From Galbula dea (taxonomy: Eukaryota > Chordata > Aves > Piciformes > Galbulidae), in NCBI GenBank assembly GCA_013399015.1, contig VWZX01008184.1, positions 744,001 through 808,000 of the forward strand: DNA of 64,000 nt. Reading direction: 5' to 3'. Both the position numbers and the translations under genes were made by a program. Positions 1-12,397 of this stretch are shown here, piece after piece (position 1 is the first letter of the stretch; each line of letters opens with the position of its first letter). The notes below the pieces were generated by a model that saw nothing but the letters and a program-made list of their open reading frames with translations, searched no databases and was not told the origin of the DNA.

Positions 1-652
1 AAATTGCATTTGTAAGCAATTTCTATTGTATTGGTGAAGTCTAAGCTGACAGCAACACAACTGAGCTGGAATAGAAATCTCAAGGTGCCTTTTGTTCGGT
101 CCACAACAAACAACAGAAAATAGTGAGCAAGACACAGACAACACTAAACCTCCTACACAGTTTAAGGCCACATTTAGAAAGGCTGAAAGTAAGGCTTTCT
201 TTAAGGGGCAACACACTGGGTGCCACAATGGGAACAGACACCAAACTCTCCAAAGCTCCTAAGGATTTCATCCAAGGAAAACATCCTCCTCCTTTGGGCC
301 AGCAAGTCTGTGCCTCCTTTGGGATGTATGCAGGAAAACAAAATGAAATGCCATAGACATCCTCCTCCAGAACATTCCCAGCAAACTGAAGGTGCTCTCC
401 TATCAAGAGGTCGTTATCTTTCTCAGGTGAGGGTGTTCATGACAACAGAAGCAAAGACAAAGTCAAGTCATTACAATATACAAACGCGGCGCAAGGAACC
501 GCGCCTAGAATCGTCTCTCTGTTATCAGAGGCCCCTGTACAGTAGCTTGCTGTTGATTTGGCAAGGTTACAAGTAATACTTCTAGGTTTTTAACAAAGTA
601 GAAAGAGAATTTGCATAGATTGTCCATTCAGTTCAAGGAGATTTCTGGTACC

Positions 653-677
653 TTGTTGTTGGTTGTTGTTGTTGTTC
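653..677 (+). repeat. TTG-rich microsatellite
   Basis: About eight TTG units with one interruption. It lies in the region downstream of the XYLT1 stop codon, and nothing suggests that it is coding. Confidence 0.8.
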
Positions 678-3600
678 TCAGGTAACCGTGTTTGCAGACA
701 CAGTGAGGTAGCAGCTGTGATAGCACCCATGAGCAAAAGAAGGTAACCAAGGCAAAAGCAGAGAGCAGAGAGTGATCCACACACCACTGTTAGGATAAAG
801 GAACAAAAGCAACACAGTACCTGCAGTATCATCACATCATGAGGGTTAAGCAGTGCCAACACCACACTCTCTTCACTGGAGACAACCTAATGCTACTGTG
901 GTCCTGACTAACATGGGCTGTAAGCTCTTGTTACCTCAATTCTAAATACTCTCAGCCTAATTCTCCTTTCTCCTCCCTGTGGTGGTGGTGGTGAAGGTTT
1001 CCAAAGGCCAAGCTCATCTACTCTACACTTCTGTTCACATTTGTTTGGCTCCTCTGTGCCTGGCTGCAGCAGCAACTGCCCTCAGCAGGGGTTCTGCAGC
1101 AGGTGTTCCTGCTTTCAGTAACACCTAAAAGGGTAGGGTCCTTCAACACCACATTGCCCCTAGCCTCTCCACAGGCATCAGCCATGGAGCTGTCTTGGCA
1201 GAGCCTGAGATTTGGTCTGGACATTTCTGCCATGGTGTTTTCAATTATAATGCAATCCAAGTTTAATGCAATGTCCTATGAATCCTTAAGACTTTCTTGG
1301 AGGCCTTGAATGGTTGAAATAAAAGCACATGTGGATCATTATCTTTCCACAACCAGACTGAAGCAAAGGTCAGTGGGAAACAAACACCACTAGCCTCTTT
1401 CCACCAGGTTGCTCTTACTCTGTTGCTGAACCAACCAGACCTTCTATTACATACATTAAATATCTGTGCCTGGAAAAAAAACTCAAGAAAAGCTAACTGC
1501 TATCACTTTTACCAACTCCTTCCTGTGTGTTAGGACTGAGCTGGCTGAAGGCTGCTCTGGAAAAAAAAACAACTTTTCTGCTTTGCAGCTAGGGTATTTG
1601 AAGAAGCCTAAGGGATTTGGCTCACACAAGTACAAAACTTCCTGCTGAGCAGAAAGCAGTGGGGTTGGCCAGAGTTTCATAGGGCCAACTCCTCAAGCTT
1701 TGGGATCTGGGAAGACAACGAGGAGGGTGTGAGAGCCAGCAGCAAGCTGGCAGCTCTCTGACAGCTGTGATGAAAGAGAAGGAGTTGGTCCTCGTTGCCT
1801 GGCCACCATGAAAATAGGGATCTTGTTTTTGTTTTATCTGGGAAGCCAAAGCTGAGCTCTCCTGGTTTCTCAGCCTTGCTGTGCAGAAGGTGCTCAGTTT
1901 GGTCAAAGTTTTGCTGAAGCACAATTGTGTCAAACTTTTGCCAAGTGTCAGCATCTTCTTTACCCTTTAGCTCTCCTTTTAGTCATGTTTAGAGATCCCA
2001 GTTCTGATTCACTGACTTCCCTGCTCTGTTCACTATACCCATGCCTACGAGAGATGGAGCCTTCATGAGTGTTGCAGTTAGTGCAGAGATGGACTGAAGG
2101 GGAACACAGATTAATTGGTCCTTTTGAAGGTGCTGCAGGATCATTGTTAATACTCTGGTAAACAGGTGTCCATGCATTGTGCACTAAAGCCAACACCTAG
2201 GAGAGTCAATTTGGAACAGACAAATGCACACTCCTCTATCCCTAGGCTTAGCAACAACGACAGAGGTGCAGAAGGACTTGGTTGTGTAACCCTGGCTATC
2301 AAGAAGGAATTGTTAAAATTCTCTGCTTGCCAAGAGCACAAAAAAACATGAAGGCATAATTTCTAATTCTGAAAAAAACCCCACCCTTGACTATCAGCAA
2401 ATGAAAATGAAAACATTACTAGTCTATGTTCAAATGTCATCAAAGAAAGAATTGGACCAATCTGAAAATAAACTGTCATTGGAGCTGTTTCTATTAGCCT
2501 TAAGGCTTAATATTACCATATAAACAGATTTGCATAATGCTAAGCCTGACTTTGGACAGAATTCATTAAATCATGTGTGGAGATGTTCTGCACATTGCCA
2601 CATTCCCTTTCTCTGTTAATACTGCTTGATGACAGAAGTGTTACATGGCTAGCATGCAGGGAATTTAAACCAGCAAAGCACTGCACACACAGGACAAATG
2701 TGTGCACATGGAATTACACCCCTCTCCCATGGGAGGGGACTTGGATCAAAACTGCCTTTCAGTTGGGTCCAGCAAGGACCAGCCAGTGTGATTTGGAAAA
2801 TAACACTTGCACTCTCAACTGAAGGTGCCTAATTTGCTTGTTTTGTGCCAGCTGTGGGGCCCTGCCCTGCTCTGAGTTCTCCTGTTCACCAAATGTAAGA
2901 TCTGTGAAGTTAGTTATTCTCTTCTAACAATGCATGCTACTCATCACAGGCTCCCAGGGCCTGACATTTCAGAAGCAGAAAAGCCACTAGGCAAGATGCC
3001 AGTACTACTACTACAGCATCAGCTTGGAGCAAGCTCTGATCCCTGATGCAAAGAGCCTTGCTTGTCATGGTTTTGCTTCAGACCTCCAGGACCCTGTAAC
3101 TCAGACACCATGTCCCATACATAACCTGGATCTGTGACTGCATAATAGCTAGAGGAGAGGTTGTTGTTTAGGTTCCAAACTGTACACTTCCCTCAGAAGA
3201 TGTTCTGACCATGGCAGCTCATCTGCCATCTCCTCACAGGGTACTGTCACACCTTTCATTTATGCTGGACTTGACTCTGCAGTCCTTGCTCAGCATTAGC
3301 ACTCTGTCGAAGTGCTGCCCTAGAAAGGACTGCAGGATCAGTCTCTTCAGTTCTACATCATTTGTGTAGATGCTTTGTGCCTTTCAGACAATAAATTAAT
3401 AGCAATTTTGAGATATTGTAAACCCAGCATACCATGTAAATAGATAGGTCAGCAACCACTTGCTTTCTTTCCCTTTTTTTTTGTACTAAACCAAAACAAT
3501 TTGCCTCTTCCATTTGAAATTGTAGAAGTGGCAGATTTTCTTCTAAGAGCCAAAAGATGGGCTTGTTGTCCCTTTCTGCTTGGTCAGGTTCATCATGCAA

Positions 3601-4874
3601 ACTTACCAACAAAGCATTTAAAAACATTCATGCTTAAGAACAAAAAAGTATCCAACTGAACTCCCAAGTGATCTGTGTGTGTATGGGCACATTCTCATAC
3701 TTATATGCAAGAGGAAGGTTTCACAACTACCCCAACAGTCCTCTTGAAAACAATCACTGACCAGCATTGTTAATGAATCTTACTGGGTGTCCTAAACATG
3801 ATGTTCTTAATTTCATCTACAGGACTTGGATTGTGCAGTTACCATTGCATCAGTGTGGCTAAAGCTTCACAGTGAGGAGTGGTGGGCCCCAGAAAATCTA
3901 AACTTCACCAAGGAATGTTGTTAGACTGAAAAAAAACCCTCAACCTTCTACTGAGCAAGTAGTAACACTGTGTTTCTATTCTACAAACTTATTGGCAACC
4001 CTGGGTTTCAATACACTTGCCTCTAGAGCTGGAACATTGTTTTGACTGAAATATTTCAACCTTGCTACAAGCTTTCCTAAAACTACAGCTCTCATGGCTG
4101 TCCAATGCAAGACAAGAAAAGAAAGGGAGGTGTGAGGGGAGGAAGGCCTTTTCTTAATAAAGGCAGCTTCAGTTAGTAAGAGAACATAATCTTCAAGCTG
4201 CAAAAGCAGCACCTACTAATTAGTCATTGACTAAAACATAAATAATAAATACCTCAATTGTTCCTTCAATGCATCCATTTTTGTGCCAGATAAACATTTC
4301 AATGCTCTGCCTTATTGCCAGCACAGCTGACACTGCAATTTCAAGTCCAAAGCAAACTGCAAGTAGCTTTAAACCAGTGCTAAGGAGAGAAAGAGTACAA
4401 GCCACTGGGATCTGTGTGTGTTTTAGGGTCATCTTGCAACTGTTGTTTAAAAGGGAATTCAACCTTTCTGGGAGATGTGATTATGGAATGATTTAGGGTC
4501 TGTTTCCCTCCTGAGGTGGATGCTTAACTCTCCTCAGCAGAAAGTTAGCCATACACACAGAAGGGTAAACAGACATATTATTTTATGACACCAACAGGAT
4601 TTTTTTCTTCCCCTAATTAACCCAATAGCTTTTAATAGCCTTTTGGGGTTATGTTGTTAACAGGAGATTACCACAGCAACAACAAAGTGCATGTAAAATG
4701 CATTAGTTGGAGATGACTTTGCATGTAAGAAAACCCTCTATTTGAAAAAGTTCCTGGAATGTAAATGGATTATTTTTACTCCTACTGTAATAAATGCAGC
4801 TTAAAATGGTGCAAAGCATGCCTATGTAAAACAGGATGCAGCCTGCTAGAAACTCTGAAGACAGGCAAGGGTAG

Positions 4875-4880
4875 TTTATT
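4875..4880 (-). promoter_or_regulatory. Candidate distal polyadenylation signal (AATAAA)
   Basis: A second minus-strand AATAAA lies about 1.15 kb past the stop. The following 40 nt contain ctgtcttcagagttt, only weakly T/G-rich. It is kept as an alternative end of the XYLT1 transcript, with low confidence. Confidence 0.2.
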
Positions 4881-5687
4881 GATAGACTAAAGTAAAAGCA
4901 CTGAGAAGCATGGCACTGTTCTCCTTTGCATTTAGTTTGTGGCTCTGGTCAGGAACCCTAGAAGGACCCTTCTTCATGAAGAGCTGGCAGATCAAGGTAA
5001 GGACTTAGTGTTAAGACCTACTAGCCACTGCTGCTGCAGGTTTAGGTCCCAATTCCACCACTTTACTGGTTTCACACAACTCCAGTGCCTGAGAAAAAAA
5101 AAGCTGAGCTCATGAGCAAACTCAGCAAAGGGTGTGAGCAGACAGCTCACAACCCACCCCCAGCCTACACATCCACACTTGCTTCAGTGGAAGTCTGGGA
5201 AAAACCCTTAGGTACTGGTGGGCTTAGAAAAAAACCCTGCAGATTTGAAAGGGCTGAAATCCAAAATGTTTCTTTGTTCTTTAAATTAAGACTCTTAGTA
5301 CCCAGACCCTGAACCTGACTGCACAAGCCATAAATGATTAATATAGCAAGACACTGCTTCCATTTAGAGCTTATCAAGAAATGAGTCTAAAACATCTCTG
5401 AAAAGCATCTGAAAGTTTCTGCTTTTGCTTTGCTTTCTGCAACTAGGATAACAGATATTAGCTGAGTCCAGAATTACATTGTGTTACTTCAGAAAAAAAC
5501 CCAAACCAAACCAAAGAGTGAGGGTGTACCACAAACATTTCACATTCTGTGAGGTACTGTGGCCATACAGGCTCTGACCTGCAAGAACCAACCTCCCCAG
5601 GAAGCGTAAGGAGAAGTGAATTTTGCTGGGATTAGTTCATGATAGCAAAATAATGAAAGCCTATGAAACAGCAGAGTTACAGACAAA

Positions 5688-5693
5688 TTTATT
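5688..5693 (-). promoter_or_regulatory. Candidate proximal polyadenylation signal (AATAAA)
   Basis: The minus strand reads AATAAA about 335 nt after the stop codon. It is followed by a T/G-containing stretch (tttgtctgtaactctgctgttt, split here as tttgtctgtaac and tctgctgttt) that could act as a downstream element. This would give a short 3' UTR isoform. The hexamer alone is common by chance in AT-rich DNA, so this is only a candidate. Confidence 0.3.
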
Positions 5694-6026
5694 TAAAACA
5701 AAAAAATCCACTTTTAGCAGCTGTTTCTTCACTGCCCTCTCCACGACTTGCTGCTGCTCTGGGGTACAGCCAGAGCCCCACAGGGGCCAGCAGAGGCCGT
5801 GGGATGACCAAAGTTGATGGAGAGAGCAGTGGCAAAGGCCTTGTCAGAACTGTTTGGTTGGTTTTTTTTTTGTTCTTTTTTTTTGTTGTTTTCTTAATGA
5901 ATGGTATGTAACAAAAAAAGGTATCATGTTCCCTTAGGTTTCTGAGCTCTGGTGTTGAGACTCACATAGGAAGAAGGTTAAATTCCCTTTTAAAAACCTC
6001 TGCTGGAGGACAGCGTGTACCGGATG

Positions 6027-6349
6027 CTACCTCAAGCGACCATCAGGTTTGACAGGCCCCAGCTCAGATTTGGGGTCAGGGCTCAGGGAGCTCCATGCTG
6101 TCTGAGCACAGCCCTGCATGACTGGGCAGGAGGTGGGCCCCGTGCTGCAGATGTCCACGGCTGACCACAAGCTGCCGACCAGAGAATCCACCCAGGCTTC
6201 CAGCCGGGCGCCCACAAGCCCTGCGTTCCTCTTGGCCTGGTCCAGGCGGGCGGCACTGATGGGGATGTTCAGGATGGGGTTCAAGCCCTGGAAGCTCTGC
6301 TCCATGTAGGCATTCTTTGGAGGCCCGCTGTGATACTTCATGGCTTCCT
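6027..6349 (-). CDS. XYLT1: XYLT1 exon 12 (terminal exon with stop)
   Basis: The coding part of the last exon is 323 bp: two bases finishing Glu548, 106 codons (residues 549-654) and a TAG stop at 6029-6027. It begins EAMKYHSGPPKNAYMEQSFQ and ends DPKSELGPVKPDGRLR, the invariant xylosyltransferase C-terminus. Four cysteines occur in DICSTGPTSCPVMQGCAQTA. The middle stretch (about 570-605) is the most diverged part relative to human XYLT1, consistent with a surface region. The acceptor is gcatttccag|ag. Codon choice is GC-rich, more so than the other exons. Downstream on the minus strand (below 6027) the 3' UTR begins. Confidence 0.97.
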
Positions 6350-9070
6350 CTGGAAATGCAGAAATAAACCCAAGAGTCAGTACATTTAAAAAAAAAAAGC
6401 CAAAACCCCCAAGCAAATCAAACCTCCAGGATCTAAGGGTGCAGCAAACAAAAAGGCACCAGTTAGTGGTTGTGCTATAGCCCATTTTCCCAGTGTCAAG
6501 GAAACACACAGCATCCTGAGGTCAACTGGCTGTGCTCAGCTCTTGTGCTCCCCACTACGAGCTCCACTCACTGTGATGCTAACCCTGCAAGTGCTGTGTT
6601 AGCAGGGCGAAGCACCGAGGCTGAAAGAAGCATCATCCTCATTATCATCACGTACAACCTGTGTCCCCAAAGCTGGAGGACATCAAGGCATGGCACAGAG
6701 CACAGCACAACAAAAAGGCAGGCCCAGCCTCAAGGGCATCCCAGCTAGGAGCTCCTGTCTGTACCTGCAGCCTGATCAATGTGCAGCTCCTTCTGTGGAG
6801 AAACCAACCCATTTTGCATTCAGGAGAAGGCAGTTTTGCTTCTCTTGCTGCAGGAGCAGCCTTGGGAGATAAGCCTTGTGCAGCTGAAGTGGACACCCAG
6901 GGAAAACTGTGCTTTGGAATCAGGAAACAGTTCAAGGATGCTTGGTGTGAGCAAGCTGCTGACCTTTGTCAGAGCTTCAAGTGCTATGACTGATTTGTCT
7001 AGGAGGAAGAACCAAGATCTCAGCCTGGTTTTGGTATTGGGTTTTGTTTCTTTTTTTTCCTAAACTGATGAACTTGCCTTGCTGTAGAAAAGTCATCATA
7101 TTTGTTAGCTCAATCTGCCTCCAAAAGCTATGTGGTGCCATTGCTGTCACTGGAAGGACAACACCAGGGCTTTGGACAGACCAGACCCATAATGAAGTAT
7201 GTGTAGCCCCAGTATCACTCCTGGAAATGCTCTCATCCTCACTGTGGAAGTATCCTCTCATGTATTTCAATCTCTCATGCTGAATAATGGATCACAACTA
7301 TTTCCTAACAACACTTTTCTCTGCACTGTGGCTCTGCTCCTTACAGTAACTCTTCCACCTTAGCAAAACACGTATCATTGCCCTAAATCTGTAATATTGC
7401 AATAAAAATCATTGCCAGGCTGTGACAACTGCTCCAAAGACCTTGAACTGGACACTGTGGGTCAGATCACCCCTGTTTAAGGCTGGCTGACTTTGGAAGG
7501 TCTGTGAGTGCACCAAGGTGCTGCTCACAAAATCAGAATGGGACCCTCTAAAAACGTTCACCTAGAGCCTCTTGGGAGTAAATTTTCAACCATTTCTTTC
7601 TGTTCTCAGCTGGCTTCCCTTGCATCCTTGCTCCAGCAGCAGAGAGGATGTGTTTAGCTCTGCCAACACACACACTGTCTAGAACACAAAATGGGCCCAT
7701 TCAGGGTGCTCCAGGCTAGGAAAGTCACCGTGCTCAGCTAGCCTTTAGAGGCCAGGGATTACATATTCATGGCTACAATTCCTTCCATATGTCCTTGCTG
7801 CTTGCTCTGAAGCCTGACATTGAGTCCTTTCTTCCATGCAGAGGACAGTATCTCAGGCCCTGGCAATAGATCAGTACATTTATTTAGAGGGAAAAGGGAC
7901 ATTTAATTGGAGCTTTGCTGCTACATTTGCAAAGTCTTTAATGTCAAATACTGTTCAAGTCCATTACTTCAAATCCCCAATTAAATTAGTTCAGCACTGC
8001 CCCATCACCATTATACATCACTTAACCACTCCTGCATTCATCTAAACCCCTCTTTCTGTTTTCAATGGGACATATCCACCATAAACTCTAGTCAAAATGA
8101 GTTTATTCCATGCACATGTGTCAGAAGTGTGCTCTGCCAGAGCACTGCAGTTTAAGAAACAGAACAAGTACACATGATTAAATTTCCTCCTTTGGAAGCA
8201 ATTAAATATGGAAGACTGTTTGTCAACATATTAATTAAATAGGAACATTCTAAGTCAAAATCCCCAAACAAATAAGAGCTGGCATTACTAGCAGGATCAT
8301 CTGATTGAAAGAGGCAATTCAGAGAGCTCGTTGAACTAAAGTCTGTTGTGCTTGTGCTTAGTGCATAGAAGAAGAGAGATCAGACAGTAACAGACCCATA
8401 AGAGGACAGAATGGCACTTGCTCTTCTCTCTAGCTCAGCCTCACACTTGTCCCAGGTTTCAGGACTTGGTGGATTAACAAGACTGGAACAACAAAACCTA
8501 CAATCACTGTATGAGCCAGTACTTGGGAATGCAGCAGGAGAGATCACCTGGTTCTCTGAATCAGTGACCCTTGGTGCTTAAGATCAGTGGGCTGGTTGTG
8601 CTGAAATAAAGGTGATAACCTCAGCATCTTCAGCACATTTGAATGTCTGCACTCTGCTGTTGCTGTAATTGTGTCAGGCAGGTTGCCCTTCTCACCCCAA
8701 CACCTGCTCTTCTGCTCAGCACCACCAAGTGACTGCTCCAGCCCTGGCTGCCCTGAAAGGGTCTGCAGCAGGTACCACAGGACTGAAGAGAAAGGTGTTT
8801 GAAAAGCCACAGACAAATATCAGCAGATAGGAGAAGACAAAAAGCTGCTGAGGACAGTACTAAAGGGAAGAAAACACTATGTTTTGCAGTGTGGGAAAGG
8901 CTACTGCTGCCCACAGTGGAAACATGCTTCTCTGATGTGAGATACATGATGAACCCCTGATGTGGCACTGGTAGAGACTTGTCTGGCCCCACAGCAGAAT
9001 GAACACCCCAAGTTAGGTGTCTGTATGTCCTAGAAAGAGCTGGGTAACAGTAATGTGAGTGCAGGGCTAC

Positions 9071-9096
9071 ATATATATATATCTACACACATATAT
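9071..9096 (+). repeat. AT/AC microsatellite-like tract
   Basis: Six AT units, a short ctacacac interruption, then three more AT units. It is a simple repeat inside intron 11. Confidence 0.7.
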
Positions 9097-12000
9097 CAAT
9101 AGGAAATGCTGGGGATTGAACCCAGAACCCTCTCCTGGAGACTTCACAGAAAGTAAGTAAAGTAAGGAGGATGCTGCTCATCCAAGCTAAGGCAGATATG
9201 GGCTGTCCCTTTATTGCATTAAAGGAAAGAACAAAGAGAATTGTGACTCTAATTACTAGGTTGGGACAGGAGAGGGACAGTGTGAATCCCAAACCCTAAA
9301 ATACTCTATAAAAGGAAGCTGAACCTGTTGGGTATGTATTTAAATTACTGAAACTTCAGTGCTGAAGAGTGTAAGGTTTTCCCCTGAGAGGTGTGTGTTT
9401 AGACATTTTAATCTGTACCTTTAGAGCAACCAATTCAAAATTAGCTGAATTGCAGACATTAAACCAGATTTATTTATTTTTTTTGCTAGCAAACACATCC
9501 AAATAGCCCTTTGCCTTCAGGAGGATGTGTATCAATGCAGAATACACTCCACTTGCTCTAAATTATAGCTTGAAAAAAATGAGTTCTTTTTTGCCTTCCA
9601 TTTTTGTTTGCTCTTCACTCTGGCAGATCATTTTTCAACTGCCTTTTCTTGCTATAACTTCTTTGGACTAAATACACAGCCTATAGTCAGCTGCAGAGGC
9701 TGGGATTTTAGCAGTTTTGGGAGGGTTTGCTCTTCATTTTGCAGCCAAAGCAAATGAGTTCAGACAAGAGACTGGGCTAAGGAATGAACAATGTGCTTAC
9801 CTTGGTACACATGAAGGCACCAGACCTGTGGGTTTTTTAAGCATCCCAGAATATATAGCTTTATTGCTTTCCTTCAACAGTGGTGAAACCCTCTGGCAAA
9901 GAGGTTATTTCTTATTGACATTTTGTTTGTTTTCTCTTGCAACAAACAAGACAGTGCTGCATTTGCTCATTGTGAAGCTAATCGACTCCTTGTCAACTGC
10001 ATCTGAACTACATTTGGAAGCAAATCCCTGTCTTCAGGGCTTTTTTTCTCAGCATGATGACTCCAGGGCATGTCTACTCTCCTGCAGCCATGCATTAGCC
10101 TGCTGCCATTCCTGCATTTATCAAGCCCATGGCATGTTACCTCTGGTTAATCTGAAGAAATCACAGCAGTTCTGACACAAGTTGCCACCCATTTCATAAT
10201 CCATACAGATGCAATTAGAACTGATTGCACTGCTGCAAACCACCAGTGGCAAAACAAAGGTTTCCCAGTATATACTTGATTAAGAGGATCTATAAATACA
10301 GATTAGGTTCAAAAGCCTTTAAGATGCATGTGTGCACTGCAGTTTGTCTGCTTCTGAAAGAGGTGGCTGCAGGTAGAGGCCACAGAGACCAGGAGCTGGC
10401 ATTGAAGGCTCCTTTGTCCTGTTGCACAGCAGCAGAGATCAGAAGTCTCATGGCCAGGGCATATGATCACACATGAAAGGTCTCCCTCAAGCCAAAGAAG
10501 GAGGATGCTCTTCTTCACTGCCCTCCTTGTTTGAAGGAAGAACAGATTTGTTTATTTATTTGGTTTTAACCCAGTGTTTTGCATCAGCTTGAGGTTTGGG
10601 GCTTCTTCTGCCCCAGAACTGAATCTGCTCACTGGTTCACAACAGGTACTATACATTAGAGATGTGACAACTCATTCTCATCTCTCCAGCTGGGAGACCA
10701 CTGTGGAACCTTTCCAATGAAGAAATGAAATTTCATTGGCTTTTTCTCTGCCCCTTTTAGAGGTGATGACCCCTGGCATAACTGCTTCACACGGACAGAC
10801 AGGTTGGAAAGTGAGATGACGAGGATGCAGAGACAACCTCTACTGAATCCATTGTGTTCTTAGCAACTGAAGTCTACTTGGTAGCTTGGATTGTAGTTTG
10901 AGAACTGTTGGCTAAATGCTCTGAATTAGAACTGTTGTTTGGCTCTGCCCCTCCAGCTCCTGTGCAGGGGACCTGGCCACCTGGCCTTGAGTCTCCAAAC
11001 TCCACTTAAACTTGGGCTGCCTACAGCAGACAGCAGGAAACCTCCAGTCCTGTCTGTTACTACTGCTAGTGATCTTCTACTGCTCTTCTTTGTGCTACAT
11101 TCCCCCTCTGTCTTGGCACAGTTTAATCCTAGGGCATCCTGCTGGTCCTTGGCAGCACTCCTGTGTCCTTACAATAAGCACAGAGTACTTGGCTCTAACA
11201 CACTCAGCCATATGGTGAGAAACTCAAAATCACCATTTAGAAGAAGAGTGAAACAAAATCAAGCTGTGCAGGACACAGGGGGGAAGGAGACACACTGGTG
11301 GAGCAAGGGAACCTGGTTTCTCCAGATGATTTATCTCACTAGACCTTTCCTTTCCTTTTTCCTTTCCATCTTTCTCCACCCAAGCAAACACTTGAAGGCA
11401 TTCTTGATCTGCTGAAGGCAGAGCTGATCAGTGACACAATTCGAGCTAGAGAAAATAGACTGAGATTTGGATGACTAGAAGGGGAAGAGGAGCAAGCAAG
11501 AATAAATAACATTAGATTCCAGACTTTGCACTGAAATAGCTCTGGGAGCCTCATTGATAGTGGAAATAACCCAAACCTCCCAGAACACTCAGTAATTCCA
11601 TGTAAGATCTGATCTCTTAGAGATCCAGGTTTTGCAAAGGTCAGTGAAATCTGTGTTTGTAAAACAATTGCCAGTGTATCAGCTGGGCACATCTGAAGAC
11701 AATATCAAAGACAACACCTACTCTTCATTTCCCTTTGTGGTTTGACTTGAATGCACATCCTTTAGCCAAGATAAATAAATAAATAGGAATAGAAAGATGA
11801 ATCAACTAACTGCACATGCTGCTTTGATAAACTGCTACACAAAGCATCTTTGCTGGGAGCTGTACCATCATTTTTTTTTTGTTTTTCTTTTAAATTTTGA
11901 GTTGTAATAATGAATTTGGAGAGTCATGATACAGGAATGAATATGTTTTGTTTTGATTGTTCCAAAGAGGAGCAAGTGGCTTCCTTCCTGATGCCAGGAA

Positions 12001-12378
12001 ACCAAAAGCAACTTTTCCTTCTGGTGCTCCGTGCTGAAGCCACGTGCAGATAAGCAGTCATTTAGGAGATCCAGTGACTGCTGTCATGCCCAAGCTGTCA
12101 AGATACAAGACTTTAGTGGCTGCTGCACTGCTGTCAGATTTGTGCAAATGCTTTTTAGACTGACACATGAGACCATGGACAGACTTTTCTGTATGTAACT
12201 CCCTGGACTCCAGTTTCTACAGCTGGAGCATAAGAGACAGAGGAGGTCAAATCGTTATCAAGCAAATGATATGCAAAGTGGGATGAAATGTAGCAGCACC
12301 ATTCAAAAAGCTTCTGGAGGAGCAAATTACTTTCCAGGGTAATCCTTCTGACAGGAGCTATCAGTTTTGGGGGGTGTT

Positions 12379-12397
12379 TTGTGTGTTTGTGTGTGTG
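12379..12397 (+). repeat. GT microsatellite
   Basis: An interrupted GT run (gtgtgtttgtgtgtgtg) followed by GAGAGAG, inside intron 11. It is short. Confidence 0.65.

Larger units (their letters stand above)
1..6026 (-). other. XYLT1: XYLT1 3' UTR and/or downstream flank
   Basis: This region follows the stop codon and contains no open frame with recognisable protein similarity on either strand. Mammalian XYLT1 transcripts have a long 3' UTR, so several kilobases of it may be transcribed, but I cannot place the end. Minus-strand AATAAA hexamers occur at 5693-5688 and 4880-4875. Simple repeats are a TTG-rich run (653-677), a GGT run near 980-996 and A- or T-rich tracts. The 4600-4810 stretch is AT-rich with few CpGs. 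No interspersed repeat was recognised. Confidence 0.6.

Noticed and set aside
9717..10175. 152-codon plus-strand frame in intron 11
   Set aside because: No domain and no bias toward conserved codons; a chance open frame in an AT-rich intron.
10939..11415. 158-codon plus-strand frame in intron 11
   Set aside because: Composition (Leu/Ser/Phe-rich, then a pyrimidine tract) is that of chance translation. No motif and no promoter or polyadenylation context.
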